A DNA stretch of 64,000 nt from an uncultured Flavobacteriaceae bacterium (GTDB taxonomy: Bacteria; Bacteroidota; Bacteroidia; Flavobacteriales; Flavobacteriaceae), in NCBI GenBank assembly GCA_947500575.1, contig CANMSI010000005.1, positions 180,616-244,615 of the forward strand, in the 5' to 3' direction. A program made the position numbers and the translations under genes. Shown here piece by piece: positions 25,809 to 34,614 of the stretch. Position 1 is the first letter of the stretch. The number at the start of each line of letters is the position of its first letter. Below the pieces are notes generated by a model, which saw only the letters and a program-made list of their open reading frames with translations, did no database searches and had not been told where the DNA came from.

Positions 25809-26825
25809 TTACCAGGTAGATACTGCAGTATCTTGCTTTACGAGGCTTCTGTTATATTTGCCTTTATAGGCAATAGGAGAAAGACCTACATACTTTTTAA
25901 AGACCGTCCTAAACGCTTTCTGATCTGAATACCCTACGGCAAACATTACCTCCATAATATTTTGTTGGGTAGATTCCAAGCTCTTTTTAGCTGCTTCCAT
26001 TTTTACTCGTTGAATATATTCCAGCGGCGTATTTTGTGTGGCTTTTTTAAAACGCCTTGCAAAGTTTCTTCGACTTATAGCATACTTATTTGCCAAGTGC
26101 GCTACCGATATTCTTTGAGAAACATTTTTCTCGATATATCCTTGTGCTTCCTTTATAGCATTATCTGTATGGTCTTTTTGACCTTTAAAGATGGCAAAAG
26201 GATGTTGATTCTCTCTATCAATTTCTATTTCAAATAGTTTTGATATATAAATTGCCGTTTCTCTTCCGCAGAACTTTTCTACTAGGTGTAGCATTAAATT
26301 TAAAAAAGAATAGGCCCCTCCACTGGTATAAATACCATCGTCTTCCGTAACCAATTTACTATCTAGTACCTGTATTTCTGGGTAGTTTTTTCGAAGCAAT
26401 TGTGTTCCTGCCCAATGCGTTGCACAGGTTTTCCCATTTAGTAAACCCGTTTCTGCCAATATAAATGCGCCCATACATAGACTAGCTACCTCGGCCTTGT
26501 GAATAGTTCTTTGTTTAATAATCCAAGGAACAAAATCCTTATTCCGCTGGGCATCATTTAATAAATCATCTGGCCTAAACGCTGGAATCAATATCAAATC
26601 TGTTTTCGAAATTTCTTCCAGAATAGCATCGCAATGAATACTAAAAGCCCCATCATATAACACAACATCTCTATCTATTCCTACAAGTTGCACCTCAAAA
26701 AAATCTTGAGAACTTTTGCCTGTTTGTTTCAAAAACTGATTTACCGCTTTCAAAACTTTATAGGGTCCAACAACACTGCTAAGCACTGCATGCCCTTTAG
26801 GAACCAATATACTAACCTGTTTCAT
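25809..26825 (-). CDS. GlxA-family transcriptional regulator (DJ-1/PfpI plus AraC HTH)
   Basis: 338 residues. The N-terminal DJ-1/PfpI-like domain (about 4-190) contains the nucleophile-elbow-like VASLCMGAFILAETGLL, a ligand-sensing pocket rather than an active amidase in this family. The C-terminal AraC-type double helix-turn-helix spans about 225-325 (ISVAHLANKYAISRRNFARR and IMEVMFAVGYSDQKAFRTVF). Divergent from a SnoaL-like gene, with TAnnTTTG boxes facing each way in the 130-base gap, so it may control that gene. Ligand unknown. Confidence 0.9.
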   Translation of the reverse strand: MKQVSILVPKGHAVLSSVVGPYKVLKAVNQFLKQTGKSSQDFFEVQLVGIDRDVVLYDGAFSIHCDAILEEISKTDLILIPAFRPDDLLNDAQRNKDFVPWIIKQRTIHKAEVASLCMGAFILAETGLLNGKTCATHWAGTQLLRKNYPEIQVLDSKLVTEDDGIYTSGGAYSFLNLMLHLVEKFCGRETAIYISKLFEIEIDRENQHPFAIFKGQKDHTDNAIKEAQGYIEKNVSQRISVAHLANKYAISRRNFARRFKKATQNTPLEYIQRVKMEAAKKSLESTQQNIMEVMFAVGYSDQKAFRTVFKKYVGLSPIAYKGKYNRSLVKQDTAVSTW

Positions 26826-26839
26826 TCCGTTGCTTTTTT

Positions 26840-26847
26840 CAAAACTA
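26840..26847 (-). promoter_or_regulatory. -7 box of the GlxA-type regulator gene
   Basis: Complement reads TAGTTTTG, an exact TAnnTTTG, 14 bases before the ATG. GTTG about 20 bases upstream is a near-consensus -33 element. Confidence 0.45.
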
Positions 26848-26918
26848 CTAGAATTTTATGGCACAATCAACCCCTTAAACTGTCTGAATCTGCCATCTTT
26901 TTTGGTGAAGTGCTTTTG

Positions 26919-26926
26919 TAGTTTTG
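26919..26926 (+). promoter_or_regulatory. -7 box of the SnoaL-like gene
   Basis: TAGTTTTG, 29 bases before the ATG at 26956. The nearest TTTG upstream is only 14 bases away, so the -33 element is unclear. Confidence 0.4.
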
Positions 26927-26955
26927 GTCTGCTATTAATCATAAAACAAAAGTCT

Positions 26956-27333
26956 ATGACCACACAAGAAGTTGCCGACGCACTCGTTGGCTATTGCAGA
27001 CAAGGACAATTTACTGAAGCGATCGATGCACTTTATGCCGATACCATCGTAAGTGTAGAACCCGATGGAGCTCCAATGAAAGAAGTAAAAGGTCTTGAAG
27101 GCGTAAAACAAAAAACGGAACACTTTAACAGCATGGTAGAAGAATTTCATGGGATGAAGGTGTCTGAACCTTTGGTTGCTGACAATTTCTTTTCGGTCAG
27201 AATGACCATGGAAGCTACCTTTAAAGGAGGAATACGAAATACGCTAGATGAAGTATGTATGTATGAAGTAGAAAATGGGAAAATAGTGCGAGAAGAATTT
27301 TTCTATACGCCGCAACCATCGGAAGACTGCTAA
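26956..27333 (+). CDS. SnoaL-like (NTF2-fold) protein
   Basis: 125 residues starting at ATG 26956 (MTTQEVADALVGYCRQG...). The frame is open back to 26830, but that part contains the promoter and is not conserved-looking. Pattern of a cone-shaped NTF2/SnoaL domain: N-terminal helices (FTEAIDALYADTIVSVEPDG), then KGLEGVKQKTEHFNSMVEEF and strands with FFSVRMTMEATFKGG and VCMYEVENGKIVREEFFY. Such proteins are small-molecule isomerases or binding proteins. Function unknown; divergent from the GlxA-like regulator. Confidence 0.82.
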   Translation: MTTQEVADALVGYCRQGQFTEAIDALYADTIVSVEPDGAPMKEVKGLEGVKQKTEHFNSMVEEFHGMKVSEPLVADNFFSVRMTMEATFKGGIRNTLDEVCMYEVENGKIVREEFFYTPQPSEDC

Positions 27334-27354
27334 AGTAATTTATCTTTAAAAATT

Positions 27355-27387
27355 AAAAGGTCCCTCCGAAGTTTGGAAGGACCTTTT
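27355..27387. terminator. Bidirectional terminator between SnoaL-like and ABC ATPase genes
   Basis: Stem AAAAGGTCCCTCC (27355-27367) / GGAAGGACCTTTT (27375-27387), 13 bp with one mismatch. A runs on one side and T runs on the other serve both convergent genes (ends at 27333 and 27398). Confidence 0.82.
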
Positions 27388-27397
27388 TGGATAAGTT

Positions 27398-28093
27398 TCA
27401 TCCCCCGAAGAAACTTTCCAGTTCTTTTAATGTTTCTGTAGACGTTTGAATATCCTTTACAATCTCTCCCTTATTTAAAACAACAATACGTTCGCATACT
27501 TCTGTTACGTGCATTAAATCATGGCTAGAAACCAAGACGGTAACATCCTTGTTTTGCGCTAAATCTTTAATGATCTGTTTTAAACGTATTTGTGTAGTTG
27601 GATCTAGGTTGGCAAAAGGTTCATCTAAAATAATTACTTCTGGGTTTCCAATGAAGGAAGCAACAATTCCCGCTTTCTTCTGATTTCCTTTGGAAAGGTC
27701 TCGTAAGTACTTTTTTTGATTTAGAATTTCACCATGAAAAAAATCTTGATACGTGGCCAATAAGGCATCTACATCTGCTTTGTTCTGTCCACGTAGCTCC
27801 CCAATAAAGTAAAAATACTCTTCTGGGGTAAGGTATCCAATTAAGAAGGTTTCGTCAATAAAGGCAGAAGTAAAAGGTTTCCAATCTTCGCTTTCATTTA
27901 CTTTTATATTATTATTATTAATGCTACCTGTACTAGGTTGTATTAAATCTAATAATAAACTGAAAAAAGTAGTTTTCCCCGCACCGTTATTTCCTACTAA
28001 TCCAAAACTTTCTCCTTTAGGAATAATTAGGCTTTCTATATTTAACACCGTATGCTTGCCATACGATTTGGTTAGATTATTAGTTGTGATCAT
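27398..28093 (-). CDS. ABC transporter ATP-binding protein
   Basis: 231 residues. Walker A GNNGAGKTT (about 34-42), signature-like DLSKGNQKKAG, Walker B VIILDEPF, and the switch His in SSHD. Matches the ATPases paired with DUF5687 permeases in Bacteroidota. It is the second gene of a two-gene operon, 38 bases after the DUF5687 gene. Transported substrate unknown. Confidence 0.93.
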   Translation of the reverse strand: MITTNNLTKSYGKHTVLNIESLIIPKGESFGLVGNNGAGKTTFFSLLLDLIQPSTGSINNNNIKVNESEDWKPFTSAFIDETFLIGYLTPEEYFYFIGELRGQNKADVDALLATYQDFFHGEILNQKKYLRDLSKGNQKKAGIVASFIGNPEVIILDEPFANLDPTTQIRLKQIIKDLAQNKDVTVLVSSHDLMHVTEVCERIVVLNKGEIVKDIQTSTETLKELESFFGG

Positions 28094-28131
28094 AATTTTA
28101 GTTTCAACATTATTGATGCGCAGAATACTAT

Positions 28132-29604
28132 TTAAGAATTCTGTTTATATGCTAAAAGAGTTTTATATTTCTCCTTCTTGTATACTTGTTCTATTTTTTT
28201 AAATGCCCAATTTTTAAAAGCAAATCCAAACACTCCTGCTAGGGCTACTGAAATGTAACCTGCTGTTGGGCTTATTGAATAATGTCCAATGGCATATACG
28301 ACCAAGGGAAGTAATAATTTAGGCATGGTTAGCAAGATAGTCTTCATGTTAAAAGATTGCTTGTCTCCAAAAGCTTTCTTGTTAGAAGTAAGATCTATGG
28401 GTGTTTTAATATATGCTCCTCCCCACAATACCAAATAGGAATTAACTCCAATATTATAAATGGCCCCTACCAAGATGGCTAAGTATGCATCTATTCCAAA
28501 ATAAATGTAGGGAACCGCTAAGACCGTACTTACTACTGTAGCAATAATAACAAGCACCCATTTAGAATTTAAGTACTCTCTGTATTGGATATTTTGGCTC
28601 ATCATTAAGGGATAATAAGAGCTGTCCCAGCTAGGCACATATTGTCCAAAAGTGAAAAGGAAGCCACCTGAAACGAAAATTCCAGCAAAAATTTTCCAAA
28701 CAGCATTATCGTAAACTTCTATGGCACCTGTAAAAAAGAGCAAGCCATAAAAAAGAAAAAAGAAGCTGGTAATAACCGTTGTTTTAGACCGTTTATTTCT
28801 TCGAATCAGTTTAATATCGTTTTTAAGAAATACGCCTAAATTTCCAAATCTATTTAACCAGGTATAATCTTCCGTTTTGGCCACTGATTTTTTAACTGCC
28901 AAACCTGCATCTAGATACATATGCTTTTTAAAATAAGAAAAAGCCAAGTAATATAACCCTGCAACCAACAACCATGGAATAACAGCCATCCAAGGGAAGT
29001 TGTATAAGCTATTAAAAATGGGGGCGGTATATACTGTAATATCAAATAACTGATAGTATTGACAGATCCCTAAAACAGCAAAAACAATCCCAACAGGGTA
29101 TAGGATACTGTCTTTATTATTTAATAATACGTTCAAAAAATTACTGCAATAGAAAAGTGCCATAATTCCTAAATGCCAGCCTACCACGCCTAGTGGATTG
29201 TATCCTTCAATAATTAGAATTATGGAAAAAGGAATAAAGAAAAAGGCATGCGACCAGTTAAAGAAAGATACGATGGTCTTTCCTAGTGAATAATGCACCA
29301 CCTTACTTTTTAAAATAGGCAAATACAATAGGGGTTTAATATTGGTAATGGGCATTTTTTGTATCGCATATCGAAACATAAGGTCTGCTACCAAATAATA
29401 AATCATAAAACTATTTACAATCTTAAATGGATCTCCCAATTCGGCATCTTCAATGAGGTAGAAAGCGCCAAAGCCCAATCCTAAAAAAACAGCAATAAAA
29501 TAGATTGCTCCAAAAATCATAAGGATTTTAAAAGCTACATTCGTTTTAAAAGAAGCTGCTCTAAAAAAGGATTTCCATTGTAAAGCAATGAAGTGTTTGA
29601 GCAT
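28132..29604 (-). CDS. DUF5687 membrane protein, ABC permease
   Basis: 490 residues with about 12 hydrophobic segments. The N-terminus LKHFIALQWKSFFRAASFK matches DUF5687 proteins, which are multi-span permeases encoded beside an ABC ATPase. The C-terminus is basic (KKIEQVYKKEKYKTLLAYKQ). It lies immediately upstream of its ATPase. Drug, lipid or peptide export are all possible; the sequence does not decide. Confidence 0.82.
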   Translation of the reverse strand: MLKHFIALQWKSFFRAASFKTNVAFKILMIFGAIYFIAVFLGLGFGAFYLIEDAELGDPFKIVNSFMIYYLVADLMFRYAIQKMPITNIKPLLYLPILKSKVVHYSLGKTIVSFFNWSHAFFFIPFSIILIIEGYNPLGVVGWHLGIMALFYCSNFLNVLLNNKDSILYPVGIVFAVLGICQYYQLFDITVYTAPIFNSLYNFPWMAVIPWLLVAGLYYLAFSYFKKHMYLDAGLAVKKSVAKTEDYTWLNRFGNLGVFLKNDIKLIRRNKRSKTTVITSFFFLFYGLLFFTGAIEVYDNAVWKIFAGIFVSGGFLFTFGQYVPSWDSSYYPLMMSQNIQYREYLNSKWVLVIIATVVSTVLAVPYIYFGIDAYLAILVGAIYNIGVNSYLVLWGGAYIKTPIDLTSNKKAFGDKQSFNMKTILLTMPKLLLPLVVYAIGHYSISPTAGYISVALAGVFGFAFKNWAFKKIEQVYKKEKYKTLLAYKQNS

Positions 29605-29639
29605 GATTTTTAGGTTGATTTATTGCTTTGTTAGTGTAG

Positions 29640-29647
29640 CAAATATA
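29640..29647 (-). promoter_or_regulatory. -7 box of the DUF5687-ABC operon
   Basis: Complement reads TATATTTG, exact TAnnTTTG, 35 bases before the ATG. No clear -33 element at the expected distance. Confidence 0.4.
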
Positions 29648-29710
29648 ATTTTTGTTACAAGACCTTGCTATTTTTTTGCCCATCTCATTTCAAATAGCGA
29701 AGGCATTGCT

Positions 29711-29718
29711 TAGTTTTG
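29711..29718 (+). promoter_or_regulatory. -7 box of the ferredoxin-reductase gene
   Basis: TAGTTTTG, 16 bases before the ATG at 29735; TTTC 19 bases upstream (29688-29691) as near-consensus -33. Confidence 0.45.
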
Positions 29719-29734
29719 CACTAAAATTGATTTG

Positions 29735-30784
29735 ATGAACGATTTTCACTCCCTTACTGTTTCTGCAGTACATACATTAACTACTAACGCTGTAGCTATT
29801 TCATTCGATATTCCTTCTTCTTTAAAGGATACATTTTCTTTTGTTGCAGGGCAATATATTACCATAAAACACACCATAAATGGAGGCGAAGTAAGGAGGG
29901 CGTATTCTATTTCCTCCGCACCAACTGCCCATGAAATTACGGTAGGTGTTAAAAAAGTTAATGGAGGTACTTTTTCTGTCTATGCCAATTCCGAAATAAA
30001 AGAAGGGGATGTATTAGAGGTAATGCCTCCAGAAGGACGCTTTATATTTACTCCCTCTAACACTGTGCAGCACATAGGAGCTTTTGCCGCTGGAAGTGGT
30101 ATTACTCCCATTTTAAGTATTGCGAAAGTGGTGTTGGAAAGTCATTTAAACAATACTTTTGTGTTGGTCTATGGAAATCAAACCCCGGCTGAAACCATGT
30201 TTAGTGGGGAACTTGAGACGCTTTCAAAAAAATATCCCAATCGGTTTTTTATACAAAACGTTTACAGCAAAGCGCAAGAAGAACAAGCACTTTTTGGAAG
30301 AATAGACGCTTCTACGGTAAATTATATTCTAAAGAATAAATTCAAAGAAACTCTTTTTGATGCTTTTTATCTTTGTGGTCCAGAACCCATGATAGATAAG
30401 GTGTCTGACACTTTAAAAGCAAACAATATCTCTAAAGAGAAAATTCATTTTGAGCTTTTTACAGCTTCCGAAGCCGTAGATACCATTGCAGAAGACTTGG
30501 ATGGTAAAACAACGGTAGAAGTCATTGTAGATGACGAATCTTTTTCGCTCACCATGGACAAGAAAACAATTATTCTAGATGCTGTATTGAAAGAGAATAT
30601 TGATGCTCCTTACTCGTGTCAAGGAGGCGTTTGTAGTAGCTGTATAGCACGTGTAAAAGAGGGCAAAGCTGAAATGGTGAAAAACCAAATTCTTACGGAT
30701 GGCGAAATAGAAGAAGGCTTTATTCTTACTTGCCAGGCGCATCCGCTTACACCTACGATCAAAGTAGATTATGATGATGTCTAA
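29735..30784 (+). CDS. Flavodoxin/ferredoxin-NADP reductase-type oxidoreductase with C-terminal 2Fe-2S domain
   Basis: 349 residues. The FAD-binding barrel (1-100) has RRAYSISSAP. The NAD(P)-binding part has GSGITPILSI and YLCGPEPMIDKV. The plant-type ferredoxin domain in the last ~85 residues has Cys ligands in CQGGVCSSCIARV and a final Cys in LTCQAHP. This is the PaaE/PaaK-like layout: electrons flow from NAD(P)H through FAD to the 2Fe-2S cluster and on to an oxygenase or desaturase. I start at ATG 29735 rather than the TTG one codon before. The last 14 bases overlap the following Crp-family gene. No oxygenase is adjacent, so the electron acceptor is unknown. Confidence 0.88.
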   Translation: MNDFHSLTVSAVHTLTTNAVAISFDIPSSLKDTFSFVAGQYITIKHTINGGEVRRAYSISSAPTAHEITVGVKKVNGGTFSVYANSEIKEGDVLEVMPPEGRFIFTPSNTVQHIGAFAAGSGITPILSIAKVVLESHLNNTFVLVYGNQTPAETMFSGELETLSKKYPNRFFIQNVYSKAQEEQALFGRIDASTVNYILKNKFKETLFDAFYLCGPEPMIDKVSDTLKANNISKEKIHFELFTASEAVDTIAEDLDGKTTVEVIVDDESFSLTMDKKTIILDAVLKENIDAPYSCQGGVCSSCIARVKEGKAEMVKNQILTDGEIEEGFILTCQAHPLTPTIKVDYDDV

Positions 30785-31346
30785 AAATGCTTTTAGAGAC
30801 TTTATCCATCAATATGAAAAGCTAACAGATGCAGAGTGGGAAATGGTAGCCAATCGATTGCATCCACTGCATTTAAAAAAGGGAGATATATTGCTAAAAG
30901 AAGGGCAGATTTGTAACCATATTTGGTTTTTAGAGCAGGGTTTTTTGCGATTTTTTATTTGGAAAGATGGAGAAGCTATTAGCAAATTTTTTACACTCGC
31001 TCCTTATACTTTTACTTCTCAACGCAGTTTTAATCTCCGACAACCTACCAAAGAAAATATTGAAGTCTTAGAAGACAGTATTATTTGGGAAATAGGTTTT
31101 GATGACAATCAAAAATTAATGCAAATCCCCTCCTATAATACGTTTGTCCGAAAACTTATTCAAGAGGTACAACACTTCACGGAGCAGATAATGGAGTCAC
31201 TTCAAAATAAAACTGCAGAAGAACGTTACAGAGTTATTTTGGAGAAAAATCCAAAATTTATGCAACGTGTGTCTCTTAAACATCTTGCCTCTTTCCTTGG
31301 AATTACCCCACAATCACTCAGTAGAATTCGAAAAAATATACACTAA
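30771..31346 (+). CDS. Crp/Fnr-family transcriptional regulator
   Basis: 191 residues. The cyclic-nucleotide-binding-like beta roll (about 25-115: LKKGDILLKEGQICNHIWFLEQGFLRFF) is linked by a long helix to a short winged-helix end (RVSLKHLASFLGITPQSLSRIR). No Fnr-type Cys ligands are visible. Overlaps the reductase gene by 14 bases, so it is probably co-expressed with it and may regulate it. Three ATG codons in a row (30771, 30774, 30777) make the exact start uncertain by two residues. Confidence 0.88.
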   Translation: MMMSKNAFRDFIHQYEKLTDAEWEMVANRLHPLHLKKGDILLKEGQICNHIWFLEQGFLRFFIWKDGEAISKFFTLAPYTFTSQRSFNLRQPTKENIEVLEDSIIWEIGFDDNQKLMQIPSYNTFVRKLIQEVQHFTEQIMESLQNKTAEERYRVILEKNPKFMQRVSLKHLASFLGITPQSLSRIRKNIH

Positions 31347-31410
31347 TATTTCGAATTTACCATAGGGTAACTGTAGTGGAGATACCCCGCACTTACTTTT
31401 GGGATAAAAA

Positions 31411-31902
31411 ATGAAGGCAATTTTATCTTTATCGCTTATTTATTTTATTTCAATGCAAAATATAAACGCTCAGGAAATTCCACAAAATTACAAACACTTT
31501 TCTCATATCATGCAAACGGTGGCCTCTCCGGATGCCGTTTGGAATATATGGACAGATGTTGCTAACTGGAAAGATTGGGATACTGGTCTTAAGGACGCTT
31601 CCATGAAAACGAATTTCAAACTAGGGTCTAAGGGCAGTATTACTTCTTTGGAAGGCAGGAAATCGAAATTTAAAGTGGTTAGTTACAAAAAAGGAATCTC
31701 ATACACTTTAAAGACAAAACTTCCCCTAGGAAGCCTCTATATAAAACGCACTCTTCAAAAAAAAGACTCCTCTGTTTACTTTATTCATGAGGTATGGTTT
31801 AAAGGTTTAACGTCTAATTTGTTTGCAAAACGCTTTGGACCTAAATTTAGAGCCATGCTTCCAGAAGTTATGGAGAAAATAAAACGAATTGCAGAAAAAT
31901 GA
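31411..31902 (+). CDS. SRPBCC-family protein with apparent signal peptide
   Basis: 163 residues. START/Bet v1-like fold pattern: FSHIMQTVASPDAVWNIWTD, WKDWDTGLKDASM and the C-terminal helix RAMLPEVMEKIKRIAEK. The first ~21 residues (LSLSLIYFISMQNINAQ) look like a signal peptide, unusual for this normally cytosolic ligand-binding family. A start at Met15 would remove most of it. Its stop overlaps the next gene's ATG by 4 bases. Ligand unknown. Confidence 0.78.
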   Translation: MKAILSLSLIYFISMQNINAQEIPQNYKHFSHIMQTVASPDAVWNIWTDVANWKDWDTGLKDASMKTNFKLGSKGSITSLEGRKSKFKVVSYKKGISYTLKTKLPLGSLYIKRTLQKKDSSVYFIHEVWFKGLTSNLFAKRFGPKFRAMLPEVMEKIKRIAEK

Positions 31903-32267
31903 TTGGGTTAAAACTTGTTTACTTCGCCAACATTTTGGTTGCGGGTTGGATTAGTGTTTCTAGCTTGTTCTACCCTAAAAGGGCAGTAATCACTGTATTC
32001 TCTAAGGCCATTCAGTACTCCGAAATCATTAAATTGGTAGGGACCTTATGGGGAGCGATATTTGTTCTATCAGTATTGGGGCTCTTTTATCCTAAAAAAA
32101 TGGCTTTGGTACTCTTCTTTCAACTTATTTATAAAGGGACCTGGCTGCTTTTTGTATGTATTCCGGCAATGTTAGAAAAAAAACCTTATCCAAGTGGAAT
32201 GGCATTCTTTTTTCTTGTTTGGTGTGTTATTTTACCTTTTGTTATTCCTTGGAAAAGCTTTTTTTAA
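31899..32267 (+). CDS. Small four-helix membrane protein
   Basis: 122 residues, hydrophobic segments at about 5-22, 45-65, 70-92 and 98-120. No domain I can name with confidence. Translationally coupled to the SRPBCC gene (ATGA overlap). Its 3' end overlaps the convergent patatin gene by 26 bases. Confidence 0.7.
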   Translation: MIGLKLVYFANILVAGWISVSSLFYPKRAVITVFSKAIQYSEIIKLVGTLWGAIFVLSVLGLFYPKKMALVLFFQLIYKGTWLLFVCIPAMLEKKPYPSGMAFFFLVWCVILPFVIPWKSFF

Positions 32268-33027
32268 GAACTTCCATAGCATGGTCATAGCCAATAGTAC
32301 ATGCTTTTTCAATGCCTTTCTTATCTAGCATTCCAATAGTTTCTACTGCTTGAGGTTGAAAAATAAGATCGCAACTCTGCAATTTTTCTTTACTCGAAGC
32401 ATAAATCATTAAGCCCGTTATTCTATTGGTTAATTGCAAAGAGGTTCGGATGGCTCCTTTTGGTTCTTCTTTAATAATAGAAACATTGCTGCCTATTATA
32501 TAATCTGCTTTTGTACGCACAGGTTCTAATGGAAAGTTATTCATTATTCCACCATCTGCGTAGAGTCCCTTTGGAAGCGCTACAGGGCTAAATATTGGGG
32601 GCAAGGCTGTAGATGCCAATAATGGTTTTATAAGTGCCTCTTCCGAAAAGCTTTCTGCCTCTCCTTTCTGAAGATTTGTTGCCGTTACATACAGCTTACG
32701 CTCTAATGCTTCAAAGGTATCTTCAGGAAAATACGCTTTAAAAATAGAATAATAACGTTCCGTATCTATTAAGCCAGGCTTAATAATGGTAAAAAAATTA
32801 TATCTAAATAAAGGGGTTTCCTTAAAAAAAGCCAACATTTCGTCTGTGGTATTTCCATTGGCATATAAAGCACCTACCAAGGCCCCAATGCTAGTGCCAG
32901 ATACGATATCTGCCGAAATCCCATAGGCCTTAAAAGCCTTTAGCATTCCAATATGAGCCATTCCTCTAACGCCTCCTCCAGAGAGTACTAAACCTATGGA
33001 TTTTGTTTGTAATTCTTCTAGTTCCAT
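32242..33027 (-). CDS. Patatin-like phospholipase (RssA/YlbK type)
   Basis: 261 residues. Patatin hallmarks: GGGVRGMAHIGML (oxyanion hole, residues 17-29), nucleophile elbow SGTSIGALVGAL with Ser at G-x-S-x-G (about 40-51), and the Asp of the catalytic dyad in YADGGIMNNFPLEP. Hydrolyses lipid acyl esters; short bacterial versions lack transporter domains. Ends in a 26-base convergent overlap with the membrane-protein gene. Confidence 0.92.
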   Translation of the reverse strand: MELEELQTKSIGLVLSGGGVRGMAHIGMLKAFKAYGISADIVSGTSIGALVGALYANGNTTDEMLAFFKETPLFRYNFFTIIKPGLIDTERYYSIFKAYFPEDTFEALERKLYVTATNLQKGEAESFSEEALIKPLLASTALPPIFSPVALPKGLYADGGIMNNFPLEPVRTKADYIIGSNVSIIKEEPKGAIRTSLQLTNRITGLMIYASSKEKLQSCDLIFQPQAVETIGMLDKKGIEKACTIGYDHAMEVLKKSFSKE

Positions 33028-33385
33028 ATCAATTTTACGCTATAGCATCTTTCATAAACCTGTCTTGTGATTTTTCTAGTGTAAAAGTAATTCCTTTGAC
33101 AAGAAACCAATAAAGTTTTATTTTATTTTAATCCCTTTCCACCAACCACCTAGTTTGTTCTTTACATTTTTATATAAATTAGGAAGACATCAATAGGGTT
33201 ATATCCGATATCTATTCCATTTTATCCTTCATTTTTTATGGAAACTTACTAGTAACTAAGATCAAAACCGACCAGATAGTTGTTTTTATTAAAATACCCG
33301 TACACATTAAAATTTTGGTGGACTGTAATGAAATTAATGGAAATTCGACTAAATTATTTGTAAGTTTATAGCTGAATTACACTCA
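33028..33385. other. Intergenic region between patatin and arsenosugar cluster
   Basis: 358 bases of AT-rich DNA with no convincing gene. It holds the divergent control regions of patatin and the DUF2064 gene, and one operator-like element at 33267-33284 described separately. I see no exact TAnnTTTG box for the DUF2064 gene. Confidence 0.6.
33267..33284 (+). promoter_or_regulatory. Putative TetR operator upstream of the arsenosugar cluster
   Basis: ACCGACCAGATAGTTGTT matches the site before the tetR gene (35725-35742, ACCGACTAGATGGTTGGT) at 15 of 18 positions, same strand. It lies about 100 bases before the first gene of the cluster, a plausible place for control by the TetR protein encoded 2.5 kb downstream. 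Confidence 0.55.
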
Positions 33386-34072
33386 ATGCGATCGCCGTCA
33401 AATTCCAAAACAGCAGTTTTAATTTTTGCTCATTCTTCGCAAGAAGAATTAAAGCATAAGGCTATCTCAAAAGAGACCGAGCTTTTTGATGCGCTTACTT
33501 ACGGAATTATCAAAACGGTAGAAAAAACTGGTTTCCCCTATTTTCATGTCTCGGAAGAGCAGCAAATTGGAGCAACCTTTGGTGAGCGGTTCACGCATGC
33601 CATACAATATGTTTTTAATCAAGGCTATGAAAGTGTAATCACCGTAGGAAATGATACTCCTCACCTGAATGCAAAACACATTATTGATGCATCCGCTCAT
33701 CTGACTTCAGGAAAACTAGTGATTGGCCCTTCTGCAGATGGTGGATTTTATTTGATGGGGCTGCATGCTTCTTTTTTTAATTCTGAAACGCTCAGAGACC
33801 TCCCTTGGCAAAGTTCAGAACTGTATCGCAGTATTTGTTCCTTAGCTATAAAAGAAGAAAAAGAAATAAAGTCGCTTACCACTTTATTTGATATCGATGA
33901 GTTTCAGGATTTAAAAAGACTTTTTGATTATGGTAGGGGTTTGCATGCTAAGCTGCTCTCTATATTAAAGCTCATTTTTAGTTCGAAAACACCTATTTAT
34001 TCCGATCTATCCGTAATTTCTATTCGTTCCTTTAGCGCTACTCCTTTTAATAAGGGTTCTCCTTTTTCCTAA
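33386..34072 (+). CDS. DUF2064 glycosyltransferase of arsenosugar biosynthesis (TIGR04282-like)
   Basis: 228 residues. Short GT-A-like fold: N-terminal strand TAVLIFAHSS, the YESVITVGNDTPHLNAKHI block with the DxP motif of DUF2064, and GPSADGGFYLMGLH, diagnostic for this family. Members beside ArsS are named arsenosugar biosynthesis glycosyltransferases. Here it precedes an AhpD-like gene and arsS on the same strand, which supports that role. It would add or form the ribosyl-derived sugar part; the exact reaction is not established. The last ~40 residues are not clearly part of the domain. Confidence 0.82.
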   Translation: MRSPSNSKTAVLIFAHSSQEELKHKAISKETELFDALTYGIIKTVEKTGFPYFHVSEEQQIGATFGERFTHAIQYVFNQGYESVITVGNDTPHLNAKHIIDASAHLTSGKLVIGPSADGGFYLMGLHASFFNSETLRDLPWQSSELYRSICSLAIKEEKEIKSLTTLFDIDEFQDLKRLFDYGRGLHAKLLSILKLIFSSKTPIYSDLSVISIRSFSATPFNKGSPFS

Positions 34073-34219
34073 TCTGTATCAGATCACAGGAATTCCTGTA
34101 TCGTTTTTCTTTATCACTTTGATACATTTCTATGGTATTATTAAGTAATATCCATAGTACATAATTCAATATCCATTGGCTTTCAATAAATCGTAGACAA
34201 ACACTTAAAACATATAAAA

Positions 34220-34555
34220 ATGGCAAACTCATATTACGACCCAGCAGATCTTAGAAAATTCGGTAAAATAACAGAATGGAGTGAAGAACTTGGAACTAAA
34301 TTCTTTGATTATTACGGGAAGGTTTTTGAAGAAGGAGCATTATCTGCCAGAGAGAAATCTTTAATTGCTTTAGCAGTATCCCATGTAGTAAAATGTCCTT
34401 ATTGCATTGACGCTTATACCAAAGATGGTTTGCAAAAAGGAATTACCAAAGAAGAAATGATGGAGGCTGTACATGCAGGGGCTGCTATTGAAAGCGGAGC
34501 AACCTTAGTGCATGGCGTTCAAATGATGAATAAGTACAATAAATTATCCATGTAG
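34220..34555 (+). CDS. Arsenosugar-associated AhpD/carboxymuconolactone decarboxylase-like protein
   Basis: 111 residues. The helical CMD/AhpD fold carries the redox motif CPYC (Cys59, Cys62) followed by ID, within LIALAVSHVVKCPYCIDAYT. A conserved His is in the VHAGAAIESGATLVHG region. AhpD-like proteins are peroxidase or disulfide-reductase components. This subtype is repeatedly encoded next to arsS and annotated as an arsenosugar biosynthesis-associated peroxidase-like protein. Fifty-nine bases before arsS. Confidence 0.87.
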   Translation: MANSYYDPADLRKFGKITEWSEELGTKFFDYYGKVFEEGALSAREKSLIALAVSHVVKCPYCIDAYTKDGLQKGITKEEMMEAVHAGAAIESGATLVHGVQMMNKYNKLSM

Positions 34556-34614
34556 TGTTAAGGACATTTGGAGCATTTTGCGCCCACTGTTAAAAAAATA
34601 TACAATCTTAAAAA

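Noticed and set aside
33028..33385. Small RNA or riboswitch in the 358-base gap
   Set aside because: No strong hairpin series or terminator is visible; only the operator-like element stands out.
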